DNA from: JBBDMW01 sp040878005 | GTDB taxonomy: Bacteria > Chloroflexota > Dehalococcoidia > Lucifugimonadales > Lucifugimonadaceae | DNA: 64,000 nt | Direction: 5' to 3' | NCBI GenBank assembly: GCA_040878005.1 | Contig: JBBDMW010000030.1 | Location: 41,668 to 105,667, forward strand | In this document: positions 34,267-43,102 of the stretch, one piece after another | How positions within the stretch are numbered: position 1 is the stretch's first letter | Layout of the letters: every line of letters begins with the position of its first letter | Program-made: the position numbers and the translations under genes | The notes under the pieces: model-generated | The model's database searches: none | The model's input: only the letters and a program-made list of their open reading frames with translations | What the model was told of the DNA's origin: nothing

Positions 34267-35468
34267 TGCTCCCCTGCCCTGTTATTGTCTATATCATCAA
34301 GCGCCGCCACTCCTGGCAGCACCTTGCCTTCAAGAAATTCCAGTGATGCACCGCCACCCGTCGAGACGTGCGTCACCTTGTCCCGCAGGCCCAGCGAATC
34401 GATTGCCTCGGCGGTTGAACCGCCGCCCACGACGGTCACAGCATCTCGGTTTTCAGCGATTGCATTCGCGACTGAGCGGGTTCCTGACGCGAACTGGTCC
34501 CACTCATACACACCCATCGGACCGTTCCATATGACGGTGCGTGCGCTGCCAATCTCGTTAGCGTATGTATCCTGGGTAATTGGCCCTATGTCAAGGACCA
34601 GCGCGTCATCCGGCACGGCGTCTGCTGGCACTGTGGCAGAATCGGTATCGGCGCTGAAGGATTTTGCGACGATCACATCCTGCGGGATCATCATTCTCGT
34701 TTCTTTGCGGTCCAGGAGCCCCTTGGCAGCGGATACTTCATCTTTGCTGATATCAGCCGAACCGCTGCCGTAACCCTGGGCGCGCAGAAATGCCGCCACC
34801 ATGCCGCCGCCTATGAGAACCGTGTCCACTCGTTCAGAAAGGTTTACGAGAACTTGGATCTTATCGGCGACCTTTGCCCCACCGATGACCGCTACAGCGG
34901 GGTGTGTGACGTCGTCGACCACTCGGCCCAACATCTCCAATTCTTTTTGCATCAGGAAACCTGCAACGGCAGGAAGGTGATCAGCCACGCCCACGACTGA
35001 CGCATGAACTCGATGGGCTGCACCGAACGCATCGTCTACGTAAATGTCAGCGAGTGATGCTAGAGACCGCGCGAACTCCGGGTCATTAGCTTCCTCCCCA
35101 GGATCAAACCTCAGGTTTTCAAGTAGTGCCACCTGACCTGGCGCGAGACGTTCCACAACAGCAACCGGCTCAGGTCCTGACGGGCCGCCGGCGTCAACGA
35201 CTTCGATTTCCAGCAGTTCACTGAGGCGCTTCCTGACTGGCGCCAGGCGCATTTCTTCCACCACCTTGCCTTTGGGCCGGTCAAAATGCGCACATAGAAT
35301 CACGACTGAATCGTGCTCTGACAGGTAGCGAATAGTGGGGAGTACAGCCCGGATCCGCGAATCATCTGATATCTCTCTGGCGCCGGGGTTCATTGGAACG
35401 TTAACGTCCACTCGGACCAGGCAACGCTTCCCTCGAACATCGACGTCCCGGACTGTCTTCTTGTTCAT
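34263..35468 (-). CDS. pgk: Phosphoglycerate kinase
   Basis: Glycolytic kinase moving phosphate between 1,3-bisphosphoglycerate and ADP, 401 aa. Motifs: RVDVNVPMN and DDSRIRAVLPTI at the N-lobe, LLENLRFDPGEEAND, DAFGAAHRVHAS, GGAKVADKI, then the nucleotide domain with GPMGVYE and VVGGGSTAEAI / VSTGGGASLEFLEG. All usual substrate Arg/Asp residues appear present. It begins 17 bp after the prenyl-synthase-like gene, so it is likely in one operon with tsaC upstream. gap is not adjacent. Confidence 0.97.
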   Translation of the reverse strand: MNKKTVRDVDVRGKRCLVRVDVNVPMNPGAREISDDSRIRAVLPTIRYLSEHDSVVILCAHFDRPKGKVVEEMRLAPVRKRLSELLEIEVVDAGGPSGPEPVAVVERLAPGQVALLENLRFDPGEEANDPEFARSLASLADIYVDDAFGAAHRVHASVVGVADHLPAVAGFLMQKELEMLGRVVDDVTHPAVAVIGGAKVADKIQVLVNLSERVDTVLIGGGMVAAFLRAQGYGSGSADISKDEVSAAKGLLDRKETRMMIPQDVIVAKSFSADTDSATVPADAVPDDALVLDIGPITQDTYANEIGSARTVIWNGPMGVYEWDQFASGTRSVANAIAENRDAVTVVGGGSTAEAIDSLGLRDKVTHVSTGGGASLEFLEGKVLPGVAALDDIDNNRAGEQ

Positions 35469-35485
35469 AACTCCGTGCCCTGACC

Positions 35486-36574
35486 CTACGCTCTTGCCTC
35501 GAGAGCGACGACGGCTCTGGCAGCTTCTTTGAGCAGGTCTACTCCGTCAGATGGTAGGCCACTGCTTTCGAGAGCTCTGTCAGCCTGCGACAGCAAACTG
35601 TCCAGAGTATTGATGGTGAAATCTTTGCTGCCTGAGGTCTCCAACAGCGCTGCAACATCTCCGAGGGCGGCCGGATCCAGTACACGCCGCATGTATAGCT
35701 CGCCCAACTTGCGCTTGGCGCCCGGCTCAGCATGGTTCATGGCGTGCACCACTGGAAGACTCTTCTTCTTGGCGATGAGTCTCCCCTGTTGAACTTGGTC
35801 CCGGTCGCCTTCTTTCCAAAGCGCATTGAGGTCAGCCGAAATTTGCCGAGCTGTGCCCAACTTCTCGCCGAACTCAACGAGCCTCGCGGGTATTTCGCTT
35901 GTCTCCCCGAGTGACGCGAGCGCTCCAAGTTGGGCTGCGCAGCCCAATAAAGACCCATTCCGTGAGTGCGCCATTGCCAGATAGCTGTCGACTGTTACGG
36001 TTAAGCGCTCCTGGTAAGAGATATCCAGGTACTCCCCTTCGCACAGGCGAAGGGTTGCCTCATCCAACGCCCGCACTGCCGCTGCGACCCGTTCAGGAGG
36101 GATACCGGCCTCCCTGAGGCGGAACAACGAGAGACGTGCCATGGCATGCATGCCGTCTCCCGCATTAATGGCTTGCGCCGGCCCCCAAGTCCACCATACT
36201 GAGGGGCGTCCGTACCGTTCTGTGTTGCCGTCTTCGACATCTCCATGCATCTGCCAGAAGTTGTTCAACAGCTCCAGGGATACACCATATTCGACAGCAG
36301 GACGATAGTCGCCGGAAGCGGCCTGCGCTGTTGCCATGGCTACCAATCCGTAGAGGCGCTCAGGAGGCGAGGCCGTCACTGGCTCGCCATTCTCATCTTC
36401 CCATCCGAGCTGAAAGGACATGATCCGATAAAGCGGCAAATCCCTGGCAGAAACAAACTCTTTTAACGAACGTTCCAGTTCGGCCGTGGCTTGAGTGGGA
36501 AGACCAAGCATCCTGTCAGCAAGCAACAAAGCCTCCGGAGTCCATTGAACGTGGAATTGACGGCATGAGTGCAA
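35486..36574 (-). CDS. Polyprenyl-synthetase-fold protein with degenerate aspartate motifs
   Basis: Class I isoprenoid-synthase fold, about 362 aa, related to farnesyl/geranylgeranyl diphosphate synthases. The first metal motif, normally DDxxD within HDDxxD...RRGRP, reads HGDVEDGNTERYGRPSVWWTWG: the first Asp is Gly. The second motif, normally FQxxDDxxD, reads RQISADLNALW, with two Asp lost. The downstream KKKSLPVVHAM (the K-TLP helix) is kept. Loss of Mg-binding residues suggests a non-catalytic or altered role, as in degenerate prenyl synthase subunits. The start is uncertain: TTG at 36574, directly after the tsaC stop, fits; a later ATG at 36511 is possible. Confidence 0.75.
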   Translation of the reverse strand: MHSCRQFHVQWTPEALLLADRMLGLPTQATAELERSLKEFVSARDLPLYRIMSFQLGWEDENGEPVTASPPERLYGLVAMATAQAASGDYRPAVEYGVSLELLNNFWQMHGDVEDGNTERYGRPSVWWTWGPAQAINAGDGMHAMARLSLFRLREAGIPPERVAAAVRALDEATLRLCEGEYLDISYQERLTVTVDSYLAMAHSRNGSLLGCAAQLGALASLGETSEIPARLVEFGEKLGTARQISADLNALWKEGDRDQVQQGRLIAKKKSLPVVHAMNHAEPGAKRKLGELYMRRVLDPAALGDVAALLETSGSKDFTINTLDSLLSQADRALESSGLPSDGVDLLKEAARAVVALEARA

Positions 36575-36578
36575 GGTA

Positions 36579-37217
36579 TCAGCGGCCGCGCATAATCGCC
36601 ACGTCACCAATGACTTTTTCCATGTCCTCGAGTGATATCGCACCCGTTCTTACAAGCCGTGGCCTATCACCGGAAAAGTCCACCACGGTGGATGGCGCAC
36701 CATACTGGCCACACTCGCCAGGTACTACGAAGTCGACGGCCCCACCAAGCTCTCTCTGAACTTCCCACGCCTTTTTCAGCGGGGGGAAGCCAGACTGGTT
36801 GGCGCTGGTGCCTGTCACGGGCCTGCCCGCACTCTGAATTATCCGACGCGCTAGTTCGTGGTCCGGCACGCGGAGGCCTACGGTGCTGCGCCCCGCTGTA
36901 GTCTCGGCTGGGACGTTAGGGGCAGCCTTTAGCACGATCGTCAGCGGCCCTGGCCAGAAAGCTGCGGCCAAATCCATAGCCAGTTGCGGGAACGTCGTCG
37001 CAACCGAAATTACGTCCGCGTCATCAGCAAGCAACACCGGGACAGGCTGGCCCACGTCCCGTCCTTTTGCTGTGAATATCCGCGCGACCGCGGTTGGCTC
37101 CAGCGCATCTGCTCCCAATGCGTAGTAAGTGTCTGTTGGAAACGCAACGAGCCCACCGGAACGTATTGTGTCCGAAGCCTTGGCAATGATCCTATCTTCA
37201 GAACTTGCAATTGACAT
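36579..37217 (-). CDS. tsaC: L-threonylcarbamoyladenylate synthase (TsaC/Sua5/YrdC)
   Basis: Makes threonylcarbamoyl-AMP, the first step of t6A37, 212 aa. It contains GGLVAFPTDTYYALGADAL, the basic RIFTAKGRDVGQPVPVLLADD, FWPGPLTIVLKA, STVGLRVPDH, and GTSANQSGFPP: all the YrdC-fold ATP/threonine pocket blocks. No Sua5-type C-terminal extension. It leads the minus-strand operon that also holds pgk, tpiA and miaA. The window also encodes MtaB, which acts on the t6A product. Confidence 0.94.
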   Translation of the reverse strand: MSIASSEDRIIAKASDTIRSGGLVAFPTDTYYALGADALEPTAVARIFTAKGRDVGQPVPVLLADDADVISVATTFPQLAMDLAAAFWPGPLTIVLKAAPNVPAETTAGRSTVGLRVPDHELARRIIQSAGRPVTGTSANQSGFPPLKKAWEVQRELGGAVDFVVPGECGQYGAPSTVVDFSGDRPRLVRTGAISLEDMEKVIGDVAIMRGR

Positions 37218-37277
37218 TATCAGACCATTTTGAAGGCAACGGCCTCAGGGACCACCACCCTACGCGCTGTTCCAAAG

Positions 37278-37628
37278 TTACCCCGGCCTCGGTGTCTGCC
37301 GCTTCCCATGTTCATCCGTTTCGTCTTCATCTGGTTCTGTTTCCCGCGCAACCATTTCGGAGTCCACATCTTCCGGGCCAGAGGAAGGCGAATCATCGGA
37401 ATCCTCAGCCATGGATTCATCCAAATGATAGTCGTGGCTGGGCTCCTGACCCTTGCCGGGGCGTTCACTCAAGTCATGATCGGCCTCTGGTCCCGTGTAA
37501 GCCTGGTCTTTTTGCTCCTCGGCATATTCGTCAGGTGCATCCGAGCGCGGAACAGGCTCGGATGGTTGGTGCAACCTTTGATTCCGCTTGCGATCGTCTT
37601 TTCTGTTTGAACTGCGGCGCTCTGTCAT
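37278..37628 (-). CDS. Small acidic, disordered protein
   Basis: 116 aa, almost without hydrophobic residues: basic head (ERRSSNRKDDRKRNQRL) and long acidic tail (EDSDDSPSSGPEDVDSEM, PDEDETDEHGKR). The ATG at 37628 has an AGGGGG box a few bases before it. No family recognised. An overlapping minus-strand frame continues to 37220 with GSGRHRGRGNFGTARRVVVP, more protein-like than the end of this frame, so the true C-terminus could lie there after a frameshift. A plus-strand frame over the same DNA is hydrophobic only because it is antisense. Confidence 0.45.
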   Translation of the reverse strand: MTERRSSNRKDDRKRNQRLHQPSEPVPRSDAPDEYAEEQKDQAYTGPEADHDLSERPGKGQEPSHDYHLDESMAEDSDDSPSSGPEDVDSEMVARETEPDEDETDEHGKRQTPRPG

Positions 37629-37876
37629 AAGGCCCCCTAGCGTCAATGGACATTCAGTGACATGCCTCTGGGAAGCATATTGGCGTCGCCTTCTAACTTC
37701 ACCATTCAGCGGGGTGAACGGCTGGCTCACTAATAGTTTAAATGGAGGACCGTTTGGTTCTGGCTTCAGGTTTGGCAGCATGTCCGGAAGCGTATGAATA
37801 GCGGTGTACTGCCGAGTCGGCGGTACTGGAGCGTGCTGTTACGTCTGACCCGCACAAGATTATCGAAGCCCGCTCA

Positions 37877-38695
37877 TCAGATCCCTTCTTTTACCCGATC
37901 TTTCAATGTGTCCAGCAATCTAACGAACTGCATGATCGACCATGCGAAAGGCATGTATCCGCCGTACCCCAAGAGTGGCATCTCAAAGACTTTGGCAAAG
38001 CCAAGAAGCGGGACGTGGTATATCCATTTTGGCGTTGACCAGTAGTTCCAGAATTCCCACAGCATCCCGCACAGCAGGCCAGCCAGCCCAATCGTCACCG
38101 CCGCCCGCCACTTGCCGCGCATCAAGTCAGCCGCCAGGCTTCCGCCGCCCATCCTGGCCAACAACCCGTCAATGACCAGGAACGGCGCTACCCACACAAG
38201 CGGATACAACTGCGCAGGAAAGATGAACACGCCGGCCTGCATTACCGCTCCCAGGGCGATCTCCCACCATGCGAAGGATGATGATGGCTTCGTCGCAGGT
38301 TGTGACGTGCGGCTGGTGAGAGTCGTTATAAACGATGTTGCCGCAACTAACACGGGCGCCACTGTCGCGAACGCGGCAGATGACAGCACCGCGTACTGCA
38401 ATGGCTCATACTCGAACGGGTGGATGTACTGCCAGTTCTCGGTTCTGGTGTTGACCAATTCGAACCACCACCAGAGTGGGACCGACAGCAATGCCAGCAA
38501 CGCGTGACGCCTGATTCCCGGATAGCCGCCTTCCGATGCTTCCCACATGAGCAACGCAGCTCCGGTCCACAATGTGGTGAACGCAAGCGGGTTCCAGAAC
38601 GTTTGCGTGGTCCAAAGAACCGTCCAACCTGATGCGGTGAAAATGAGCCCGGCGATGATGACCGGCATTCTGCTGCGGTTAAGCTGAACCGGCAT
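37877..38695 (-). CDS. Multi-pass integral membrane protein, function unknown
   Basis: 272 aa with about seven or eight hydrophobic helices and many Trp residues, e.g. GLIFTASGWTVLW, FTTLWTGAALLMWEA, LLALLSVPLWWWFELVNTRTENWQY, FPAQLYPLVWVAPFLVIDGLLA and LLCGMLWEFWNYWSTPKWIYHVP. The conserved-looking WEFWNYW, FELVNTRTENW and a late LGYGGYMPFAWS suggest an enzyme-like membrane family with polar residues in helices, but I cannot name it. The start ATG overlaps the phosphofructokinase stop (TAATG), so translation is coupled. Confidence 0.75.
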   Translation of the reverse strand: MPVQLNRSRMPVIIAGLIFTASGWTVLWTTQTFWNPLAFTTLWTGAALLMWEASEGGYPGIRRHALLALLSVPLWWWFELVNTRTENWQYIHPFEYEPLQYAVLSSAAFATVAPVLVAATSFITTLTSRTSQPATKPSSSFAWWEIALGAVMQAGVFIFPAQLYPLVWVAPFLVIDGLLARMGGGSLAADLMRGKWRAAVTIGLAGLLCGMLWEFWNYWSTPKWIYHVPLLGFAKVFEMPLLGYGGYMPFAWSIMQFVRLLDTLKDRVKEGI

Positions 38696-39729
38696 TACGG
38701 CTGCTCAAATACAGCCCTTGCAGCCTCAAGCAAGTCACGGTTGACAGGCTTGAGGCGCCCGGCCACTTCCGTGAGTGGCCGCAGCACAATGTGACCTTCT
38801 GAAATTGCGACCATGTTGCCGTGGGGGCCATCCATGGCTGCATCGGCAGCCCGTATTCCAAACCGCGTGGCGAGTATGCGGTCTGCTGCGGACGGTGACC
38901 CGCCGCGCTGCAAGTGCCCAATAACGGATACTGTTATTCGCCACGGTGCTCCAGCCTGCTCCGCAAGTTTTTCAGCAAGCCTGCTTCCCACGCCACCCAA
39001 CTGAAACCGGCCACCTCCCACCTGCGGTCGGCCTGTTTGGGTCTTTTCTCCCTCGAACAGTGCTCCCTCGCCCACCACGATGATGCTGAAACGTTTGCCC
39101 CGCTGACGCTGTGCTTTGACCAAATCGATTACACGTTCAACCCGGATCGGCTCCTCCGGCGGCAGGACCAGGTCAGCCCCTCCCGCCATACCTGCGGCCA
39201 CCGCGATCCATCCGAAGTCGCGGCCCATGGTTTCCACAATCAGCACACGGTCGTGCGACTCAGCCGTTGTCGTCAACCGGTCAATGGCCTCCGTAGCCGT
39301 AGCTACTGCTGTGTCATAGCCAATTGTGGTGTCGGTGCCCTCAACATCGTTGTCTATCGTTTTTGGCACTCCCACAACCGGTATTCCAGCATCCTGTGCT
39401 GCCAGGGCCGTCGCCATGGAGTTGTTTCCGCCGATCACAATTAGCCCAGTTAGCCTGTGCCGGTCAGCAACTTCAAGAGCCGAGGCAGTCGCGGCTCCAT
39501 CCACAAACGGATTGGCCCCAGACGAGCCCAAAATTGAACCGCCCCTTGGAAGAATTCCGGCAGTGCGATCCCGGTCAAGGGCGATCCATCTGTCCTCCAA
39601 AAGGCCTTCAAATCCATCCTCGAATCCAAGGACGGATACACCGCGCGAGGTGGCACGAAGCACTACGGCCCGAATGGCGGCGTTCAGTCCGGGGCAGTCG
39701 CCGCCGCAGGTCATTATCCCAATATGCAT
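38695..39729 (-). CDS. pfkA: 6-phosphofructokinase (possibly PPi-dependent)
   Basis: Phosphorylates fructose-6-phosphate, 344 aa. It begins MHIGIMTCGGDCPGLNAAIR, with LPRGGSILGSSGANPF, VIGGNNSMATA, PKTIDNDVEGTD, VETMGRDFGWIAVAAGMAGGAD and the C-terminal GHLQRGGSPSAADR. Two positions bear on phosphoryl donor: PKTIDND has Lys where classical ATP enzymes have Gly (PGTIDND), a change seen in PPi-using enzymes; and GGNN replaces GGDG/GGDD. Donor therefore cannot be fixed from sequence; PPi or group III ATP type are both possible. Confidence 0.9.
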   Translation of the reverse strand: MHIGIMTCGGDCPGLNAAIRAVVLRATSRGVSVLGFEDGFEGLLEDRWIALDRDRTAGILPRGGSILGSSGANPFVDGAATASALEVADRHRLTGLIVIGGNNSMATALAAQDAGIPVVGVPKTIDNDVEGTDTTIGYDTAVATATEAIDRLTTTAESHDRVLIVETMGRDFGWIAVAAGMAGGADLVLPPEEPIRVERVIDLVKAQRQRGKRFSIIVVGEGALFEGEKTQTGRPQVGGGRFQLGGVGSRLAEKLAEQAGAPWRITVSVIGHLQRGGSPSAADRILATRFGIRAADAAMDGPHGNMVAISEGHIVLRPLTEVAGRLKPVNRDLLEAARAVFEQP

Positions 39730-40009
39730 AACGGCTCCATCTCGCTGGTTGCAGCACCGGAACAGGCAGGGCCTGGTAACTTACTGGCTCCATGCGACAT
39801 TGCTCTTGTGGCGTGCTTTCAGAGGTTGTCAATACACATATACGGTTGGTCAGGCATCGGCACGTTCTCTTATGCTTCCGATCTTGACACACCTTAATCA
39901 GATTGCGGACCAATGCCGATGTCGAGCTTGGCCGAATTCATCAGCGCATCGAGCACCGTGAATTGCCGCCGCCTGTCATAATTGCTACTTTGACTGCCCC
40001 TAGATACAT

Positions 40010-41689
40010 ATGACAAAACAACCTGACAACCAGCCAAGTCACCGTGTCGCAACCTCTGGCGATATTGAGGTGGCGACTTATCTGGAAATAGCGCAACGTG
40101 AGAAACTCGAGACCAGCAGAGCCAAGAGCGCCCCGCCCAAGCCTGCGCGTGTTGAAACCATTGTCATCATCGACTTCGGTTCGCAGTACAGTCGTCTGAT
40201 CGCCCGGCGAGTTCGCGAGGCGAACGTCTTTTGTGAAATCATCCCGTACACCGCAGGCAACGAGATCCTCCACGAGCAGGACGTTAAGGGTGTGATTCTT
40301 TCAGGCGGCCCTGCCAGCGTGTATGAGGCGGGCGCGCCAATGGCGCCGGGCTGGGTCTATAACGCTGGTGTTCCAGTACTGGGCATTTGCTACGGCATGC
40401 AACTTCTTGCTCATCAACTCGGTGGCAAGGTGGCTCCAGGCATAACCCGCGAATATGGCCACGCGGTAATCCATAAAGACGGCCAGGACACCCCGCTTCT
40501 TCAAGGCTTGGACACGGATATCCCAGTCTGGATGAGCCATGGGGACCGGCTGGACGAATTGCCTCCAGGGTTTCGAGCCCTGGCCTATTCCGACAATTCT
40601 CCCATAGCCGTCATGGGAAATTCCGAGGGAATGTACGGCATACAGTTTCATCCAGAGGTGGCTCACACTCCCCAGGGCGCTGAGATTATTCGCAACTTCG
40701 TCCACCGGATCTGTGGAACCAGCGGCTCATGGACCCCCGCTAACTTCGTCAGCGAGGCGATTGAGCGAATACGCTATCGGGTAGGGACCGAAGGACGCGT
40801 GATTTGTGCGCTGTCTGGCGGCGTTGACTCCATGGTCGCGGCTGCTCTTATACATCGAGCTGTAGGGGACCGCCTGACCTGCATATTCGTTGATAACGGA
40901 CTTATGCGCCTGGGTGAAGCCCAGCGCGTGCGCGATGTGTTCGCTCGGAACCTTGGTCTTCAACTGGTGTTCGTGGAAGCTACAGAACGGTTCCTCGGCG
41001 CTCTCAAGGGAGTGACAGACCCTGAAATCAAACGTAAGCGCATTGGTGAAGAGTTCATACGTGTCTTTGAGGAGCAGGCAAACAGGTTGGGCGAAGTGGA
41101 CTTCCTGGCACAGGGAACTTTGTACCCGGACGTAATAGAGAGCACTTCACCGGAGACTTCCGCAGCACACAAAATCAAGACACACCACAACGTTGGTGGA
41201 CTCCCTGAACGCATGAACCTCAAATTGGTTGAGCCTCTAAGGTACCTGTTCAAGGACGAAGTTCGGCTTGCGGGAGCAGAGCTTGGATTGTCGCCAGAAG
41301 TAATCAACCGGCAGCCCTTCCCAGGGCCGGGCCTTGCGATCCGAATCATTGGCGAGGTTACTCACGAAAAGCTGGAGATACTCCGTGCAAGCGACTGGAT
41401 AGTGATAGACGAAATAAAGGGTGATGGCCTCTACGGCAAGCTCTGGCAAAGTTTCGCAGTGTTAACGGATACCCGCACAGTGGGAGTTATGGGGGACAGG
41501 CGCACCTACCAGTATGTGGTTGCCTTGCGAGCTGTCAGCAGCAATGATGCAATGACTGCAGACTGGGCCCGTCTCCCGTACGACACCCTTGGCCGAATCT
41601 CTTCACGAATCGTCAACGAGGTAGCGGAGGTCAACCGTGTGGTTTTTGACATCACCAGCAAGCCGCCTGGAACCATCGAGTGGGAATAG
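40010..41689 (+). CDS. guaA: GMP synthase (glutamine-hydrolysing) with N-terminal extension
   Basis: XMP to GMP, 559 aa versus about 515-525 in most bacteria. Amidotransferase domain: IIDFGSQYSRLIARRVREA, nucleophile Cys127 in GICYGMQ, FHPEV (His/Glu). ATP-pyrophosphatase domain: ALSGGVDSMVAA P-loop, QGTLYPDVIES, and C-terminal dimerisation region ending KPPGTIEWE. About 45 residues before IVIIDFGSQ are additional, polar and basic (KLETSRAKSAPPKPAR); no Shine-Dalgarno precedes the ATG at 40010, and a GTG at 40070 is an alternative. It heads a purine gene run. Confidence 0.95.
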   Translation: MTKQPDNQPSHRVATSGDIEVATYLEIAQREKLETSRAKSAPPKPARVETIVIIDFGSQYSRLIARRVREANVFCEIIPYTAGNEILHEQDVKGVILSGGPASVYEAGAPMAPGWVYNAGVPVLGICYGMQLLAHQLGGKVAPGITREYGHAVIHKDGQDTPLLQGLDTDIPVWMSHGDRLDELPPGFRALAYSDNSPIAVMGNSEGMYGIQFHPEVAHTPQGAEIIRNFVHRICGTSGSWTPANFVSEAIERIRYRVGTEGRVICALSGGVDSMVAAALIHRAVGDRLTCIFVDNGLMRLGEAQRVRDVFARNLGLQLVFVEATERFLGALKGVTDPEIKRKRIGEEFIRVFEEQANRLGEVDFLAQGTLYPDVIESTSPETSAAHKIKTHHNVGGLPERMNLKLVEPLRYLFKDEVRLAGAELGLSPEVINRQPFPGPGLAIRIIGEVTHEKLEILRASDWIVIDEIKGDGLYGKLWQSFAVLTDTRTVGVMGDRRTYQYVVALRAVSSNDAMTADWARLPYDTLGRISSRIVNEVAEVNRVVFDITSKPPGTIEWE

Positions 41690-41722
41690 CAACTCCTGTG
41701 CGTAGCCGGACGAGGTGACACA

Positions 41723-42997
41723 TTGAAAGTTTTGGTTATTGGCTCTGGGGGCAGGGAACACGCTATTTCATGGAAACTGGCACAGAGCCGGCGGGTCAGC
41801 GCTCTCTACATAGCACCTGGGAATGCCGGAACTTCCACCATTGGTGAGAACCTGCCTGTCGGAGCGGAGGATTTGGAAGGCCTTATTGCCGCGGCGCATG
41901 ACCTGGGCATTGACCTCACAATAGTCGGTCCCGAAGGGCCGCTTGTCGCCGGAATTGCCGATGCGTTTTCAGAAGCAGGCTTGAAGGTGTTTGGCCCCAC
42001 AGCCGCAGCTTCCCGCATCGAGGGTTCAAAGTTGTGGTCGAAGGATTTGATGCGGCGTCACGGCATCCCAACTGGTTGGATGCGATCTTTCACTGAGTCA
42101 GGCCCCGCACGTCTCTTTATTAGGGAAAGACCGGTGGACGATATCGTGCTTAAAGTGAATGGCTTGGCTGCCGGCAAGGGCGTCATCCTTCCAGAGAGTC
42201 ATGCGGAGGCAGATGACGCGATCAGTGCCATCCTCGATGGCCGCATATTTGGCGATGCTGGCAGCAGCCTCCTGGTTGAGGAACGGTTGTCTGGACCTGA
42301 AGTGAGCGTTTTTGCGTTTCTTGATGGTGCGACCGTCTCTGCCGAAGTAGCGGCCTGCGACTACAAGCGTATTGATGACGGTGATCAAGGTCCCAACACA
42401 GGAGGCATGGGCGCGTACTCGCCGCCAGAGTTTTGGACAGCAGAACTAGCTGCCCGAGTACGGCGAGACATCCTGGAAGCGACTGCAACCGCTATGGTCA
42501 AAGAAGGTTGCCCGTTCCGTGGGATTCTTTATGCTGGCCTCATGCTTACCGAAGATGGCCCCAAGGTGATCGAGTTCAACTGCCGGCTCGGGGACCCTGA
42601 GGCCGAGGTTGTGCTACCCCGCCTCTCCAGTGACCTGGCAGACGTGTGCATGGCAGTTGTGGATGGACAGCTAGGCGACATTGATGTTTCGTGGGGCGGA
42701 CTGCCTCACGCAGGCGTGGTACTGGTTTCCGGAGGCTATCCCGGAAAATACAGTACTGGTGTCGAAATCACCGGCCTGGATGCAGCGGGGCAGCACGCAT
42801 TGGTTTTCCATGCTGGGACACAGTCCGGAGAGAATGGCCAGGTGTTGACTGCCGGTGGACGGGTGCTGGTGACGGTGGGCAGTGGCGAGGACATGAAGTC
42901 AGCCCGCATGGATGCCTACCGTGCAGCGGGCGTGATCAAGTTTGAAGGATCTCAGTACCGCAGTGACATCGCCGCGAGGGCGATTACGGCTAGTTGA
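41723..42997 (+). CDS. purD: Phosphoribosylamine-glycine ligase
   Basis: Second step of purine synthesis, ATP-grasp ligase, 424 aa. It begins MKVLVIGSGGREHAISWKL, then VGPEGPLVAGIAD, the ATP-grasp VLKVNGLAAGKGVIL, LVEERLSGPEVSVFAFLDG, DGDQGPNTGGMGAYSPPEF, and metal-binding VIEFNCRLGDPEAEVVLP. TTG start with GAGGTG about 8 nt before it. 33 bp after guaA. Confidence 0.96.
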   Translation: MKVLVIGSGGREHAISWKLAQSRRVSALYIAPGNAGTSTIGENLPVGAEDLEGLIAAAHDLGIDLTIVGPEGPLVAGIADAFSEAGLKVFGPTAAASRIEGSKLWSKDLMRRHGIPTGWMRSFTESGPARLFIRERPVDDIVLKVNGLAAGKGVILPESHAEADDAISAILDGRIFGDAGSSLLVEERLSGPEVSVFAFLDGATVSAEVAACDYKRIDDGDQGPNTGGMGAYSPPEFWTAELAARVRRDILEATATAMVKEGCPFRGILYAGLMLTEDGPKVIEFNCRLGDPEAEVVLPRLSSDLADVCMAVVDGQLGDIDVSWGGLPHAGVVLVSGGYPGKYSTGVEITGLDAAGQHALVFHAGTQSGENGQVLTAGGRVLVTVGSGEDMKSARMDAYRAAGVIKFEGSQYRSDIAARAITAS

Positions 42998-43102
42998 TCA
43001 TTTATTTGGGCCTTTTTCCTGCGACTATGCGGCTACGATGCGATTTTGTTGATTCGATTGATTCCGCTGCCCCATCCCTGTCAAGCCTGAGAGAATAGCT
43101 GG

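Noticed and set aside
37230..37610. Plus-strand 126-aa frame with hydrophobic segments
   Set aside because: It is antisense to the acidic small ORF; hydrophobic codons arise from the complement of Asp/Glu-rich codons, and there is no ribosome-binding site.
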